From CBDFGT01 sp965247225 (GTDB lineage: Bacteria; Pseudomonadota; Alphaproteobacteria; Rhizobiales; Rhizobiaceae), in assembly GCA_965247225.1 (NCBI GenBank), contig CBDFGT010000009.1:186001-250000 (forward strand): DNA of 64,000 bases. The letters run 5' to 3'. Under the pieces are notes generated by a model. The model did no database searches and was not told where the DNA came from. It saw only the letters and a list, made by a program, of their open reading frames with translations. Positions 44,586 to 52,122 of this stretch are shown piece by piece; within the stretch, counting starts at the first letter, position 1, and each line of letters begins with the position of its first letter. Both the position numbers and the translations under genes were made by a program.

Positions 44586-44783
44586 AGCGTGTCGTCCATG
44601 AGAGGCTGGAGCGTGGTTTGAGGGAAATTGGGTCAGTTTCACCAAATCCTCCGATTGCTGCGGATTTTGCCGCTGAATGCGTTGAAAATGCTCGTGATAC
44701 ATGAGATATCCCTTGCGCTTTTCGCCTGTTCAGCAACAAAATCCGTCTCGCGCCACGCCCGATCTCTCATTGACGACACGCTC
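44585..44783. repeat. Inverted-repeat (MITE-like) element, about 199 bp
   Basis: GAGCGTGTCGTCCATGAGAG at the left end and its reverse complement (19 of 20 positions) at 44764-44783; weaker symmetry (GGAGCGTGG against GGGCGTGG) continues inward. No gene inside. It occupies the whole spacer between the MarR gene and the NlpC/P60 gene. Confidence 0.6.
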
Positions 44784-44793
44784 CAGGATCTCC

Positions 44794-45642
44794 ATGCTCG
44801 ATCACAGGCTCCATCTCTATTCTTCTGTTCTGGCAGACAGTGCCTTGCGGGGCCAGGTGGAGGCCGATGCCTTTGTCGAGGGGGTTCCGGCAAGGGTTGT
44901 TCTGCCGGTAGCCGATCTCAGGTCAAGACCGGATATGGCCTGCGGTCTGGATACGCAATTGCTGTTTGGGGAAACAGTACGGGTTTTTGAGCGCGCCAAC
45001 GGATGGGCATGGATCAAATCGGATCAGGATTCCTATGTCGGCTATCTGCCGGAATCCGCCATCGCCGGACGGGAAGCAGAGCCTGCCCACCGGGTAACGG
45101 TGCCAAGGACTTTTCTCTATACGGAACCGGACATGAAAAAGCCGGTGAGGCTTGCCCTTTCCATGGGCAGCCGTCTTGTTGTCACAGATGAAGCCGAGAC
45201 ACGCGGCACACGCTATAGCCTCCTGGAAGGCGGCGGTGCTGTCATTGCCGCCCATCTGATCCCTGTCGACCAGGTTCAGACCAGGGATTATGTTTCCATT
45301 GCCGCACAATTCCTGCACACACCCTATCTCTGGGGCGGGCGCTCCGCTTTTGGGCTGGATTGTTCTGCGCTGGTGCAATTGTCCATGATGATGGCCGGGC
45401 GGAATATCCCGCGCGATTCCGATATGCAGGCGGTCCTGCCGGGATCCGGTCTTCAGCGCGAAGAGTTGCAAAGGGGTGATCTGGTCTTCTGGAAAGGCCA
45501 TGTCGGCTTGATGGAAGACGATCAAACCCTGCTGCACGCCAATGGGCATACGATGAGCGTCGCGCGTGAAAACATTGATACGGCCATAAAGCGCATCGGC
45601 TGGCTCTATGGTCCGCCGACAGGATTCAGGCGTATGGCCTGA
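44794..45642 (+). CDS. NlpC/P60 family peptidase (C40) with SH3-like domain
   Basis: A 282-residue putative peptidoglycan endopeptidase. Residues about 30-150 are bacterial-SH3-like (ERANGWAWIKSDQDSYVGYL). The catalytic domain carries the Cys in WGGRSAFGLDCSALVQLS and the His in GDLVFWKGHVGLMED, with HANGHT completing the site. No signal peptide is evident, which is unusual for a wall hydrolase but common in rhizobial members of this type. The start at 44794 has AGGA upstream; the open frame to 44701 lies within the inverted-repeat element. Confidence 0.85.
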   Translation: MLDHRLHLYSSVLADSALRGQVEADAFVEGVPARVVLPVADLRSRPDMACGLDTQLLFGETVRVFERANGWAWIKSDQDSYVGYLPESAIAGREAEPAHRVTVPRTFLYTEPDMKKPVRLALSMGSRLVVTDEAETRGTRYSLLEGGGAVIAAHLIPVDQVQTRDYVSIAAQFLHTPYLWGGRSAFGLDCSALVQLSMMMAGRNIPRDSDMQAVLPGSGLQREELQRGDLVFWKGHVGLMEDDQTLLHANGHTMSVARENIDTAIKRIGWLYGPPTGFRRMA

Positions 45643-45709
45643 AAGGATTCAGAACAAAACCCCTTGCACTTGTAAAGGCTTGTCCGCCCGGGTTCCTGTT
45701 GTCCGCCAC

Positions 45710-45738
45710 GCATGTCGCGCAAAAGTTTTGCACACATG
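45710..45738. repeat. Partial palindromic repeat upstream of ccdAB
   Basis: GCATGTCGCGCAAAAG followed by TTTTGCACACATGT, forming its own hairpin (GCAAAA-G-TTTTGC). Its first 16 bases match the start of the repeat at 46382 with one change, so related repeats bracket the toxin-antitoxin genes. Confidence 0.6.
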
Positions 45739-45786
45739 TATTATGGTATCGTTACCATCCTCAAGACAGATACACACGGCAGGATG

Positions 45787-45833
45787 TTGACGCGCATAAA
45801 ATATGCGCATAGTTTATACCCATATATGGGGAC
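45787..45833 (+). promoter_or_regulatory. ccdAB promoter/operator with two palindromes
   Basis: TTGACG at 45787 may be the -35 box. GCGCATA-AAA-TATGCGC (45792-45808) is a perfect palindrome directly after it, and CCCATATATGGG (45819-45830) is a second, perfect 12-bp palindrome that runs into the GGGGAC ribosome-binding sequence. Such sites fit autorepression by a CcdA-CcdB complex. The -10 box is not clear. Confidence 0.55.
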
Positions 45834-45838
45834 ATGGT

Positions 45839-46081
45839 ATGGCAAAACATTCAAAATCTGCGGGCAGAAAACCTACCAACCTGTCACTGGATGCCGATCT
45901 TGTCGCGCAGGCCCGTGCGCTCGGGATCAATCTGTCGCAAGCGGCGGAAGACGGAATTGGCAAAATGCTGAAAGCCGAACAGGAGCGTCAATGGCGGGAA
46001 GACAACAAGGCTGCGGTTGATGCGTCGAATACCTATATCGCCCAAAACGGTTTGCCACTTGAAAAGCTGCGACTGTTCTGA
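45839..46081 (+). CDS. ccdA: CcdA-family antitoxin
   Basis: An 80-residue antitoxin with an N-terminal ribbon-helix-helix region (GRKPTNLSLDADLVAQARAL, GINLSQAAEDGIGKML) for DNA binding and a C-terminal toxin-wrapping tail (ASNTYIAQNGLPLEKLRLF), the CcdA hallmark. GGGGAC gives the ribosome-binding site for 45839. The stop overlaps the toxin start (TGATG), implying coupled translation. Confidence 0.88.
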   Translation: MAKHSKSAGRKPTNLSLDADLVAQARALGINLSQAAEDGIGKMLKAEQERQWREDNKAAVDASNTYIAQNGLPLEKLRLF

Positions 46082-46380
46082 TGGCGCGATTTCATGTTTA
46101 TCATTTGAAATCCATCGGCGCTATGGTGATGGATGTTCAGGCCAATAGTCTCGACAGTCTCAACAGCAGAATTGTCATACCATTGGTATCTGCCGGGGAA
46201 GAGAACAGATTGATCCTGAAGCTTGATCCGCGTGTGGTTATCGACGGAAAAGGCTATTTTCTAAAAACAGAACTCTTGGCGGCCATTCGTTCAAATGAAC
46301 TCGGACCTCCCATGGCTGATCTCACCGAACATCAGGACAAAATTGTAGCAGCGCTCGATTTCGCCTTTCAAGGGTTTTAA
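46081..46380 (+). CDS. ccdB: CcdB-family toxin
   Basis: A 99-residue toxin of the CcdB/MazF fold. CcdB of plasmid F poisons DNA gyrase; the same target is expected here. Recognisable stretches are DVQANSLDSLNSRIVIPLVS near residues 18-38 and the C-terminal KIVAALDFAFQGF, which in F CcdB holds residues important for gyrase binding (there Trp-Gly-Ile; here QGF). The loss of that Trp leaves activity open. Confidence 0.82.
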   Translation: MARFHVYHLKSIGAMVMDVQANSLDSLNSRIVIPLVSAGEENRLILKLDPRVVIDGKGYFLKTELLAAIRSNELGPPMADLTEHQDKIVAALDFAFQGF

Positions 46381-46441
46381 AGCATGTCGCGCAAGAGTGT
46401 GCAGCGGTTCTGCGATAACGACATGCCTAAAAACAAAGACT
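46381..46441. repeat. Rhizobial palindromic intergenic repeat downstream of ccdB
   Basis: GCATGTCG (46382-46389) pairs with CGACATGC (46419-46426), with an inner CGCA/TGCG stem, followed by CTAAAAACAAAGAC. I recognise this as a repeat scattered through Brucella/Agrobacterium-type genomes. It begins one base after the ccdB stop and could act as its transcription terminator. Confidence 0.65.
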
Positions 46442-46928
46442 TGTACCAACCTGCGCCGATCTGGTGTCAGCAGTCCGTCCCGGAAGACCGGCATTGTGAC
46501 GTGACCGTGTAAAATAATTTCCTCCCCGTTTTCCCCGTGCTTTGGCTCCATCCTATAATGGTCCCGTTCCATCATCGGATACACCGGAAAAGCGTTGCCG
46601 GCGAGATGGAACCGGCGCTTCGGGCAGGGTCAAGACGCAGGCTCTGGCCGGAGGCACTGTCAGAAAATGGTTCCCCCCGCTTCCGTTAACGAGAAGCCGG
46701 CGTGCCTGTGTGGCACACAAGACCTGTTCCGGTAACAATCGCCGGATCAGGAGGCAGAGGAACCGGAGTTGGCAGAGGCAGACCGCTGAAACGGGGCACG
46801 GGATCGTGTCATCTACTACTACCTTATCAGGCACGACCTGTGCCCCGGCCGATCCGGTCATGCCGGAGAGGATCTCAAATCTCCACAAGGGCAGGAAAAC
46901 CCCTCCGGCCCATGCAAAGGTGTGTCCA
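46442..46928. other. Long non-coding stretch with a stable hairpin
   Basis: About 490 bp without a gene I would defend. It starts with TACCAACCTGC (46444), matching the end of the MITE at 26644. At 46792-46847 CGGGGCAC...TCGTG pairs with CACGA...GTGCCCCG around a 23-base loop containing CTACTACTACC, a strong stem that could belong to a small RNA or a leader of the next gene. Open frames on both strands here lack family signatures. Confidence 0.4.
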
Positions 46929-47375
46929 ATGCTGACTGAAAACGACATCCGGGCTGAAATGGCGTCTATCTGGTCTGATCCGGCGAACGGCAAGGGCAAG
47001 GCTGCGATGCAGAACCCGTTTGCGGCCCGTGAAAAGGAACAGGCCCGTTGCCTCGATATGATCAACCGTTTTATCAGTGACATGGTGGTCAAGTGTCCTG
47101 CCACCTGCCATGTCCGGGCCTGTCGTCGCGCCCGCCGCTGCATCGGCCCGCTTGTTGCCACCGATCTTTTTGCCGACAGGGTCAAGGCCCAGAAAATGTT
47201 GGGAATGAAAGGTCTGGCCTATCAAACCCTGCCTGCCTGCCTGCATATTCTGACGCCGCCAGTGCTGCCTGACTTTGAAAGCGCGCAAGCAAGCCTGAAG
47301 ATTTATCCAGACGATCCTCGCGGTTACAAAGCGTCATGGCATCACTGTCTGAAGGCGCGAAAAGCCCGGCGCTGA
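46929..47375 (+). CDS. Conserved hypothetical protein with a Cys-rich motif
   Basis: A 148-residue basic protein of unknown function. It begins MLTENDIRAEMASIWSDPAN and holds four cysteines, CPATCHVRACRRARRC (Cys-x3-Cys-x4-Cys-x5-Cys, about residues 57-72), which could bind a metal. No signal peptide or membrane segment. The open frame continues upstream to 46542, but those residues are low in family character and the region contains repeats, so the start is placed at 46929. Confidence 0.6.
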   Translation: MLTENDIRAEMASIWSDPANGKGKAAMQNPFAAREKEQARCLDMINRFISDMVVKCPATCHVRACRRARRCIGPLVATDLFADRVKAQKMLGMKGLAYQTLPACLHILTPPVLPDFESAQASLKIYPDDPRGYKASWHHCLKARKARR

Positions 47376-47387
47376 CGCGCTCAAGGA

Positions 47388-47708
47388 TCAGTTTTCCAGA
47401 TCGCGGGATGTTTCGACAGTCAGATCCCCTTGCGTGCAGCGCAAAACTTCCACCGGCTTGCGCAGGCCAGTGGACGAATCCCTGGCAAAGTCCAGATAGG
47501 TTGTGCAACTGGTTTTCCTGGGTCCGAAGTTGGAAACCTGCTCCTGTACCGTCACCCCCGGCAGATTTTTGAACGGGTCCGGTTTTTCCTTCAGCTTGCT
47601 GAAATCAATTTCGCCTGCCAATGCCGTCCCGGCGCACAGGACACAGGCAGCAAGGCCCAAAACCGGGCAGAATCTGGTAATCCGGGGCATGGTCTTTTGT
47701 ATCGTCAT
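47388..47708 (-). CDS. Small secreted protein, unknown function
   Basis: A 106-residue protein with a clear signal peptide (FCPVLGLAACVLCAGTALAG) and a mature part of about 75 residues containing two cysteines (SCTTYL, LRCTQG) that could form a disulfide in the periplasm. It begins at ATG 47708, or at the later ATG six codons in. Convergent with the upstream hypothetical gene. No family recognised. Confidence 0.6.
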   Translation of the reverse strand: MTIQKTMPRITRFCPVLGLAACVLCAGTALAGEIDFSKLKEKPDPFKNLPGVTVQEQVSNFGPRKTSCTTYLDFARDSSTGLRKPVEVLRCTQGDLTVETSRDLEN

Positions 47709-47810
47709 GATCTGGTGACCGTCAATTGCAGGCTGCGGTATAAGTCTGTTGGACCTTGCTTCCGTCTTGCATTATAGCCGCATTCATTCCTGAAACCAAA
47801 GAGGCAAATT

Positions 47811-48437
47811 ATGGCCAGTCCGATTCGTTACCATGTGGGGGATATTTCCGAAGCCGATGCAAGGCGCTATACCGGTGCCATTGCCATTGACACCGAGACA
47901 CTGGGTCTGGTGCCGCGCCGTGACCGTCTCTGTGTGGTCCAGCTTTCACCGGGGGACGGATCAGCCGATGTCATCAGGATTGCTGCCGGACAGAAAGAAG
48001 CCCCCCGTCTCGTTGCCATGATGGAAGACAGCTCACGACAGAAAATTTTCCATTATGGCCGTTTTGACATTGCTGTCCTGTTTCAGACCTTTGGCGTGAC
48101 AACGCAGAATGTGTTCTGCACCAAGATTGCCTCGCGGCTGACCCGCACCTATACGGACCGGCATGGCCTGAAGGACAATCTGAAGGAATTGCTGGAAATC
48201 GATATTTCCAAGGTACAGCAATCCTCGGACTGGGCTGCAGAAACCCTGTCGCAGGCGCAGCTCGAATATGCGGCCTCCGATGTGCTGCACCTGCATGCCT
48301 TGCGCGACAAGCTGCTGTTCCGCCTGACGCGGGACGGTCGCCTGTCGCATGCAGAGGCCTGTTTTGCATTTCTTCCAACCCGTTCCAGGCTTGATCTTCT
48401 GGGCTGGGAAGAAACCGATATTTTCGCCCATAGCTGA
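47811..48437 (+). CDS. rnd: Ribonuclease D-like 3'-5' exonuclease
   Basis: DEDD-family RNA exonuclease of 208 residues without the HRDC domains of E. coli RNase D, the short form usual in alphaproteobacteria. Catalytic motifs: AIDTETLGLVPRRDRLCVVQ (Asp-x-Glu), HYGRFDIAVLFQTFG (Asp), and YAASDVLHLHALRD (Tyr-x3-Asp). Likely role: trimming tRNA or other structured RNA 3' ends. Confidence 0.9.
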   Translation: MASPIRYHVGDISEADARRYTGAIAIDTETLGLVPRRDRLCVVQLSPGDGSADVIRIAAGQKEAPRLVAMMEDSSRQKIFHYGRFDIAVLFQTFGVTTQNVFCTKIASRLTRTYTDRHGLKDNLKELLEIDISKVQQSSDWAAETLSQAQLEYAASDVLHLHALRDKLLFRLTRDGRLSHAEACFAFLPTRSRLDLLGWEETDIFAHS

Positions 48438-48456
48438 AACGGTCAGGGGCCGACAT

Positions 48457-49791
48457 ATGAACCACTGTCTGCAATTCCGTCTTCCCGTGTTGGCCTCCAT
48501 GCTGCTCGCCCTGTTCACACCGTTTTCCGTCCGCGCCGATGAACCATTGCCCGTCGTGTTTGTTCATGGTGACAGCGATACGGCCGGTCACTGGATGACC
48601 CAGATCTGGCGGTTTGAAAGCAATGGATATCCGGCAGACCATCTTTTTGCCGTCGATATCCCCCACCCCTCTGCCCGTAGCGACAATGACGTGCCGGAGG
48701 AAAACCGTTCGTCGGCCGGTGAAGCCGCCAGGGCTGTCAGCGCGATGGTTGACCATGCCCTTGCGCGAACCGGAGCCAAAAAAGTTGTGCTTGTTGCCAA
48801 TTCTAGGGGATGCCAGACCGCACGCAACTATGTGCGCAATCACGGAGGGCTCGGCAAAGTCTCGAAAATGGTACTGACAGGCTGCGTTCACAATGGCGTT
48901 TTTGTTGCGCCCGGTGTGGCCGAAGGCAGCGAGTATAACGGGGCCGGCCACTTTCTCAAAAGCCTGAACGAGGCTCCGCTGATTCCTGCCGGAGTGGATG
49001 TCACCACCATCCGGTCTGACAGGTTTGATCTTTATGCCCAGCCGGATGGCCGTTTTATCGGCAGTCCTGGAAAACCCACCGGTGTCAGCTATGATGCGCC
49101 CGCGCTGAAAGGGGCTGACAACCGGGTGATTGACGGGCTGGACCATCGCGAAACCGGTTTTGCACCGGCGTCTTTTGCCGTCATGTACAAGGCCATTGCA
49201 GGCACTGATCCGGCGACAACAGACATTCTGCCTGAAAAAACGGTCACCCTTTCAGGCAAGCTGTCCGGTTTTGAGAATGGTGCTCCTACCAACATGCCCT
49301 TGGCAGGAGCCGGACTTGCTGTCTACAAGACGGATGCTTCCACGGGTGCACGTCTTGGCGACCCTGTGTTGACGCAGGTCATCGGGGCCGACGGGGCATG
49401 GGGCCCGCTGACAGGCACGGCTGAACAGACGTATGAGTTTGTCATCAAGGCTGAGGGCCGGCCGCTGACGCGGATTTACCGCTCGGCTTTCCCGCGGTCC
49501 TCGCAACTGGTCAATCTGCGCGTCTATCCACCGCCATCGCTGGAGCCCCGCCAGGTCTTTATCATGCGTCCGCGGGGTTATTTCGGGCCGGATGACAAAA
49601 CGGACGTCAATGGCGCACCATTTCCCGGTATTCCGGCAGACCCTGTTCCGCATGTGTGGAAATCTTCCGTCAATGTGAACGCCACAGGGGCTGAAACGGT
49701 CAGGGCAACATTCGGAACGGAAACCATTGCTGCCATGTCCTTCTATCCCGATGAAGGGCCATCGGTCGTCTGGATCGAGCTGACCTATTGA
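48457..49791 (+). CDS. Secreted alpha/beta-hydrolase-fold protein
   Basis: A 444-residue exported protein: signal peptide LPVLASMLLALFTPFSVRAD, then a lipase-like domain (residues about 30-270) with PVVFVHGDSDTAGHWMTQIW (oxyanion region) and a nucleophile elbow LVANSRGCQTARNYV, where the usual Gly before the Ser is Asn. A second, beta-rich domain (about 275-444) may bind a substrate or surface. The substrate is unknown; polyester or lipid esters are possible. AGGGG precedes 48457. Confidence 0.7.
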   Translation: MNHCLQFRLPVLASMLLALFTPFSVRADEPLPVVFVHGDSDTAGHWMTQIWRFESNGYPADHLFAVDIPHPSARSDNDVPEENRSSAGEAARAVSAMVDHALARTGAKKVVLVANSRGCQTARNYVRNHGGLGKVSKMVLTGCVHNGVFVAPGVAEGSEYNGAGHFLKSLNEAPLIPAGVDVTTIRSDRFDLYAQPDGRFIGSPGKPTGVSYDAPALKGADNRVIDGLDHRETGFAPASFAVMYKAIAGTDPATTDILPEKTVTLSGKLSGFENGAPTNMPLAGAGLAVYKTDASTGARLGDPVLTQVIGADGAWGPLTGTAEQTYEFVIKAEGRPLTRIYRSAFPRSSQLVNLRVYPPPSLEPRQVFIMRPRGYFGPDDKTDVNGAPFPGIPADPVPHVWKSSVNVNATGAETVRATFGTETIAAMSFYPDEGPSVVWIELTY

Positions 49792-49794
49792 TGC

Positions 49795-49832
49795 AAAAAG
49801 GGCCGCTTCACCAGTGAAGCAGCCCTTTTTCG
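49795..49832. terminator. Bidirectional terminator between the hydrolase and wzc-like genes
   Basis: AAAAAGGGC-C-GCTTCAC and GTGAAGC-A-GCCCTTTTT form a long symmetric stem with an A-run and a T-run, so it can stop transcription from either side; the two flanking genes converge here. Confidence 0.85.
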
Positions 49833-49848
49833 GTCCTGTACAAACCGG

Positions 49849-51996
49849 TTATTCGGTATAGTAACTCGAATAACTGTAATTGCCGGAGAGTTTCGCCCGG
49901 TCCTGCTGGTTCAGGATACCGATAATCGGCGTGTCAAGCGGCGCATTTTCCACCAGCGCATTAACCGATTTGCGCGCTGTGGACTGTGATGTGCTGGCCC
50001 ACTTGATCACAAAGGCAATCACGTCGGCATGCTTTGCGAGGTAAAGACCGTCTACGACAGGTTCGATTGGCGGTGAATCCAGGACGATATAATCAAAATG
50101 CTTCCTGGCGCTCGTCAGCAGACGGGCAATGCGCTCACCCATAACCAGATCATCGGTCGCAAAATCACTGCGGCGACCACCCAGAAGCACAGTCAGGCTT
50201 GTCAAAGGGTCGGCAATCTTGATATTTTGAAGCGGATTGTCGCTGTCCGCACCGCGCAAATAATCCAGGAAGCCGAAATTGGGTTCCAGCCCGAGTTGCT
50301 TGTGGATACTCGGCTTTCTGAGGTCGCAATCAATCAGCAATGTCCGTTTCCCGGCCAGCGCATAGGTACGGGCCAGTGACATGGCGAGCGTAGACTTCCC
50401 TTCGCCCGGCACAGAGGAAGAAATCATGACCACAATGCCGTCATTGCCCTTTTTGGTCGCACCATTACTCTTTTTGTAAAAGGCCTGATCGACCGTCACC
50501 CGAATACGACGAACGGATTCACTGAACATCGAGAGTGGAGAGCTGATGATGAAATCCGAAATACTATGGCTTTCACTCTTTGCGGCATCATCTGCTCCAC
50601 CGGATTGACGGGGCATCACCGTAGCCAGCGGTATGCGAAGAACAGATTCGATCTGGTCTTCATTGGTAAAGCCGCCGACAAAATATTCACGGACAATCGC
50701 CAGACCGATACCAAGACCCAGCGCTGCAATGGCAGCCAGGCTCAAAAGCAGGTTCTTCTTCGGATAGGAAGGGCCAGGGGGCGTGAGCGCTTCGGAAACA
50801 ACACGGCTGTCAGCAACCTGCAGGTCAGCCTGCGCCTGAACATCCTGCAAGCGGGCAAGGAGATTCTGGTACTGGGTCCGGGAAATCTCCGAGGATTGCT
50901 GCAGGCTGTAAATCTGCGTCAACACTTCCGGCGGAAGATTGCTGCTCATGACAGTGGTGCGGATTTGCTGGCGAAGGTCATTCGCCTTTTCGTCCAGTCC
51001 GCCCACGGCCTTTTGCAAACCATCGACCTCTTCGCTCGCCTTTGCCTGCAGACTGCTGTCCAGCTGCGCCAGTTCGGCCTTGAGGTCAATGGCAGTCTGG
51101 GTTCCGTCGCTTGCCGTTGCGAGTTTGGCGGTCAAGGCATCCCGCTGCTTTTGCAGTTCAGCCAGGGCATCGGATTGAAGTGTCGATACAACGGCTCCAT
51201 AATCGCCAGCCTGGAGGCCGCGATTGGCAATATCGATCTTGCCCAATTGTGCAACGCGATCCTGATTGAGCTTTTCGAGCTCATTGCGAAGGTTGGTTAC
51301 ACCACTTGAGCCGGATTCCTTCTCGATCCGGTCCATATTGTCGGAAATGAACGCATCAAATTTCTTTTCATTCTCGACAATTGCTTCGCTTGCGGCTTTT
51401 ACACGGCTTTGAATGATGTCGCGCGCAGCAATTGTTGACGAAATTTTCGATGCCACCTGCTGGCGGATATAGGCGTCAGTTACGGCATTTGCGAGTTTCG
51501 CTGCCTTGACCGGATCCTTGGATTCCACGGAAACGGATATGAGGTATGTCAGACCACTGCGCTTGACGGACACAGCATTGCGGAAACCCGCCAGAACACT
51601 GCCCAATGCCTCGTCTCCCGTCGGAGGATCGGATACTTTCAGGCGCAGGAAGCTGAAGATTCTGTCTTTCAGGCCGATTTTGATACCAAACTCGTCATCC
51701 TGGATCAGGTTATTGCTTTTGATCACGTCAAGCAGAATGCTGTCAGAATCAACGATCTCAACTTCGCTGTCAACGCGCGCATTGTCCGTTCCGGAATTCC
51801 GCATGCCTGTTTCCGGATCCAGAAGGTTTTTCGAACTTGTATCCACCATAACAAGCGCACTGGCCGTATATCGTGGCGTTAACGAATACACAATCACGGC
51901 CGAAAGAACCGTTAAGGCAACGACGACAGAAATGATGAGCCATATCTGGCGACGAAGCATTCCGATGAGATTTCGGATATCAATTTCACTGTCCAT
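49849..51996 (-). CDS. Exopolysaccharide co-polymerase with BY-kinase domain (Wzc/ExoP-like)
   Basis: A 715-residue inner-membrane protein controlling polysaccharide chain length and export. A Wzz segment at the N-terminus (membrane helix IWLIISVVVALTVLSAVIVY), a long periplasmic coiled coil (about 150-410) with a PxxP motif (TPPGPSYPKKN) before the second membrane helix, then a cytoplasmic tyrosine kinase with Walker A SSSVPGEGKSTLAMSLA, Walker A' LLIDCDLRKPSIH, and a Tyr-rich tail YSYSSYYTE that is the autophosphorylation cluster. Last gene on the minus strand of this polysaccharide block. Confidence 0.9.
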   Translation of the reverse strand: MDSEIDIRNLIGMLRRQIWLIISVVVALTVLSAVIVYSLTPRYTASALVMVDTSSKNLLDPETGMRNSGTDNARVDSEVEIVDSDSILLDVIKSNNLIQDDEFGIKIGLKDRIFSFLRLKVSDPPTGDEALGSVLAGFRNAVSVKRSGLTYLISVSVESKDPVKAAKLANAVTDAYIRQQVASKISSTIAARDIIQSRVKAASEAIVENEKKFDAFISDNMDRIEKESGSSGVTNLRNELEKLNQDRVAQLGKIDIANRGLQAGDYGAVVSTLQSDALAELQKQRDALTAKLATASDGTQTAIDLKAELAQLDSSLQAKASEEVDGLQKAVGGLDEKANDLRQQIRTTVMSSNLPPEVLTQIYSLQQSSEISRTQYQNLLARLQDVQAQADLQVADSRVVSEALTPPGPSYPKKNLLLSLAAIAALGLGIGLAIVREYFVGGFTNEDQIESVLRIPLATVMPRQSGGADDAAKSESHSISDFIISSPLSMFSESVRRIRVTVDQAFYKKSNGATKKGNDGIVVMISSSVPGEGKSTLAMSLARTYALAGKRTLLIDCDLRKPSIHKQLGLEPNFGFLDYLRGADSDNPLQNIKIADPLTSLTVLLGGRRSDFATDDLVMGERIARLLTSARKHFDYIVLDSPPIEPVVDGLYLAKHADVIAFVIKWASTSQSTARKSVNALVENAPLDTPIIGILNQQDRAKLSGNYSYSSYYTE

Positions 51997-52122
51997 GATA
52001 AACCCAGTATATGTTTGTATCAGTTGTTAAACCGATTTTATTGAAACGACTTTTACAAATTCGCATTAAAACCAACCTGTAACAGATTCTTGTTATCCAA
52101 CAATTGAAAATCACAAAAGCGG

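Noticed and set aside
46291..46584. Minus-strand open frame of 97 residues across the 3' end of ccdB and the palindromic repeat
   Set aside because: It is part repeat and part antisense to ccdB; no start signal or family similarity, though a gene fragment at 46450-46560 cannot be excluded.
46542..46928. Plus-strand extension of the Cys-rich gene, and the idea that this stretch is tmRNA or RNase P RNA
   Set aside because: The extension lacks protein character, and none of the conserved tmRNA or RNase P sequence blocks was found.
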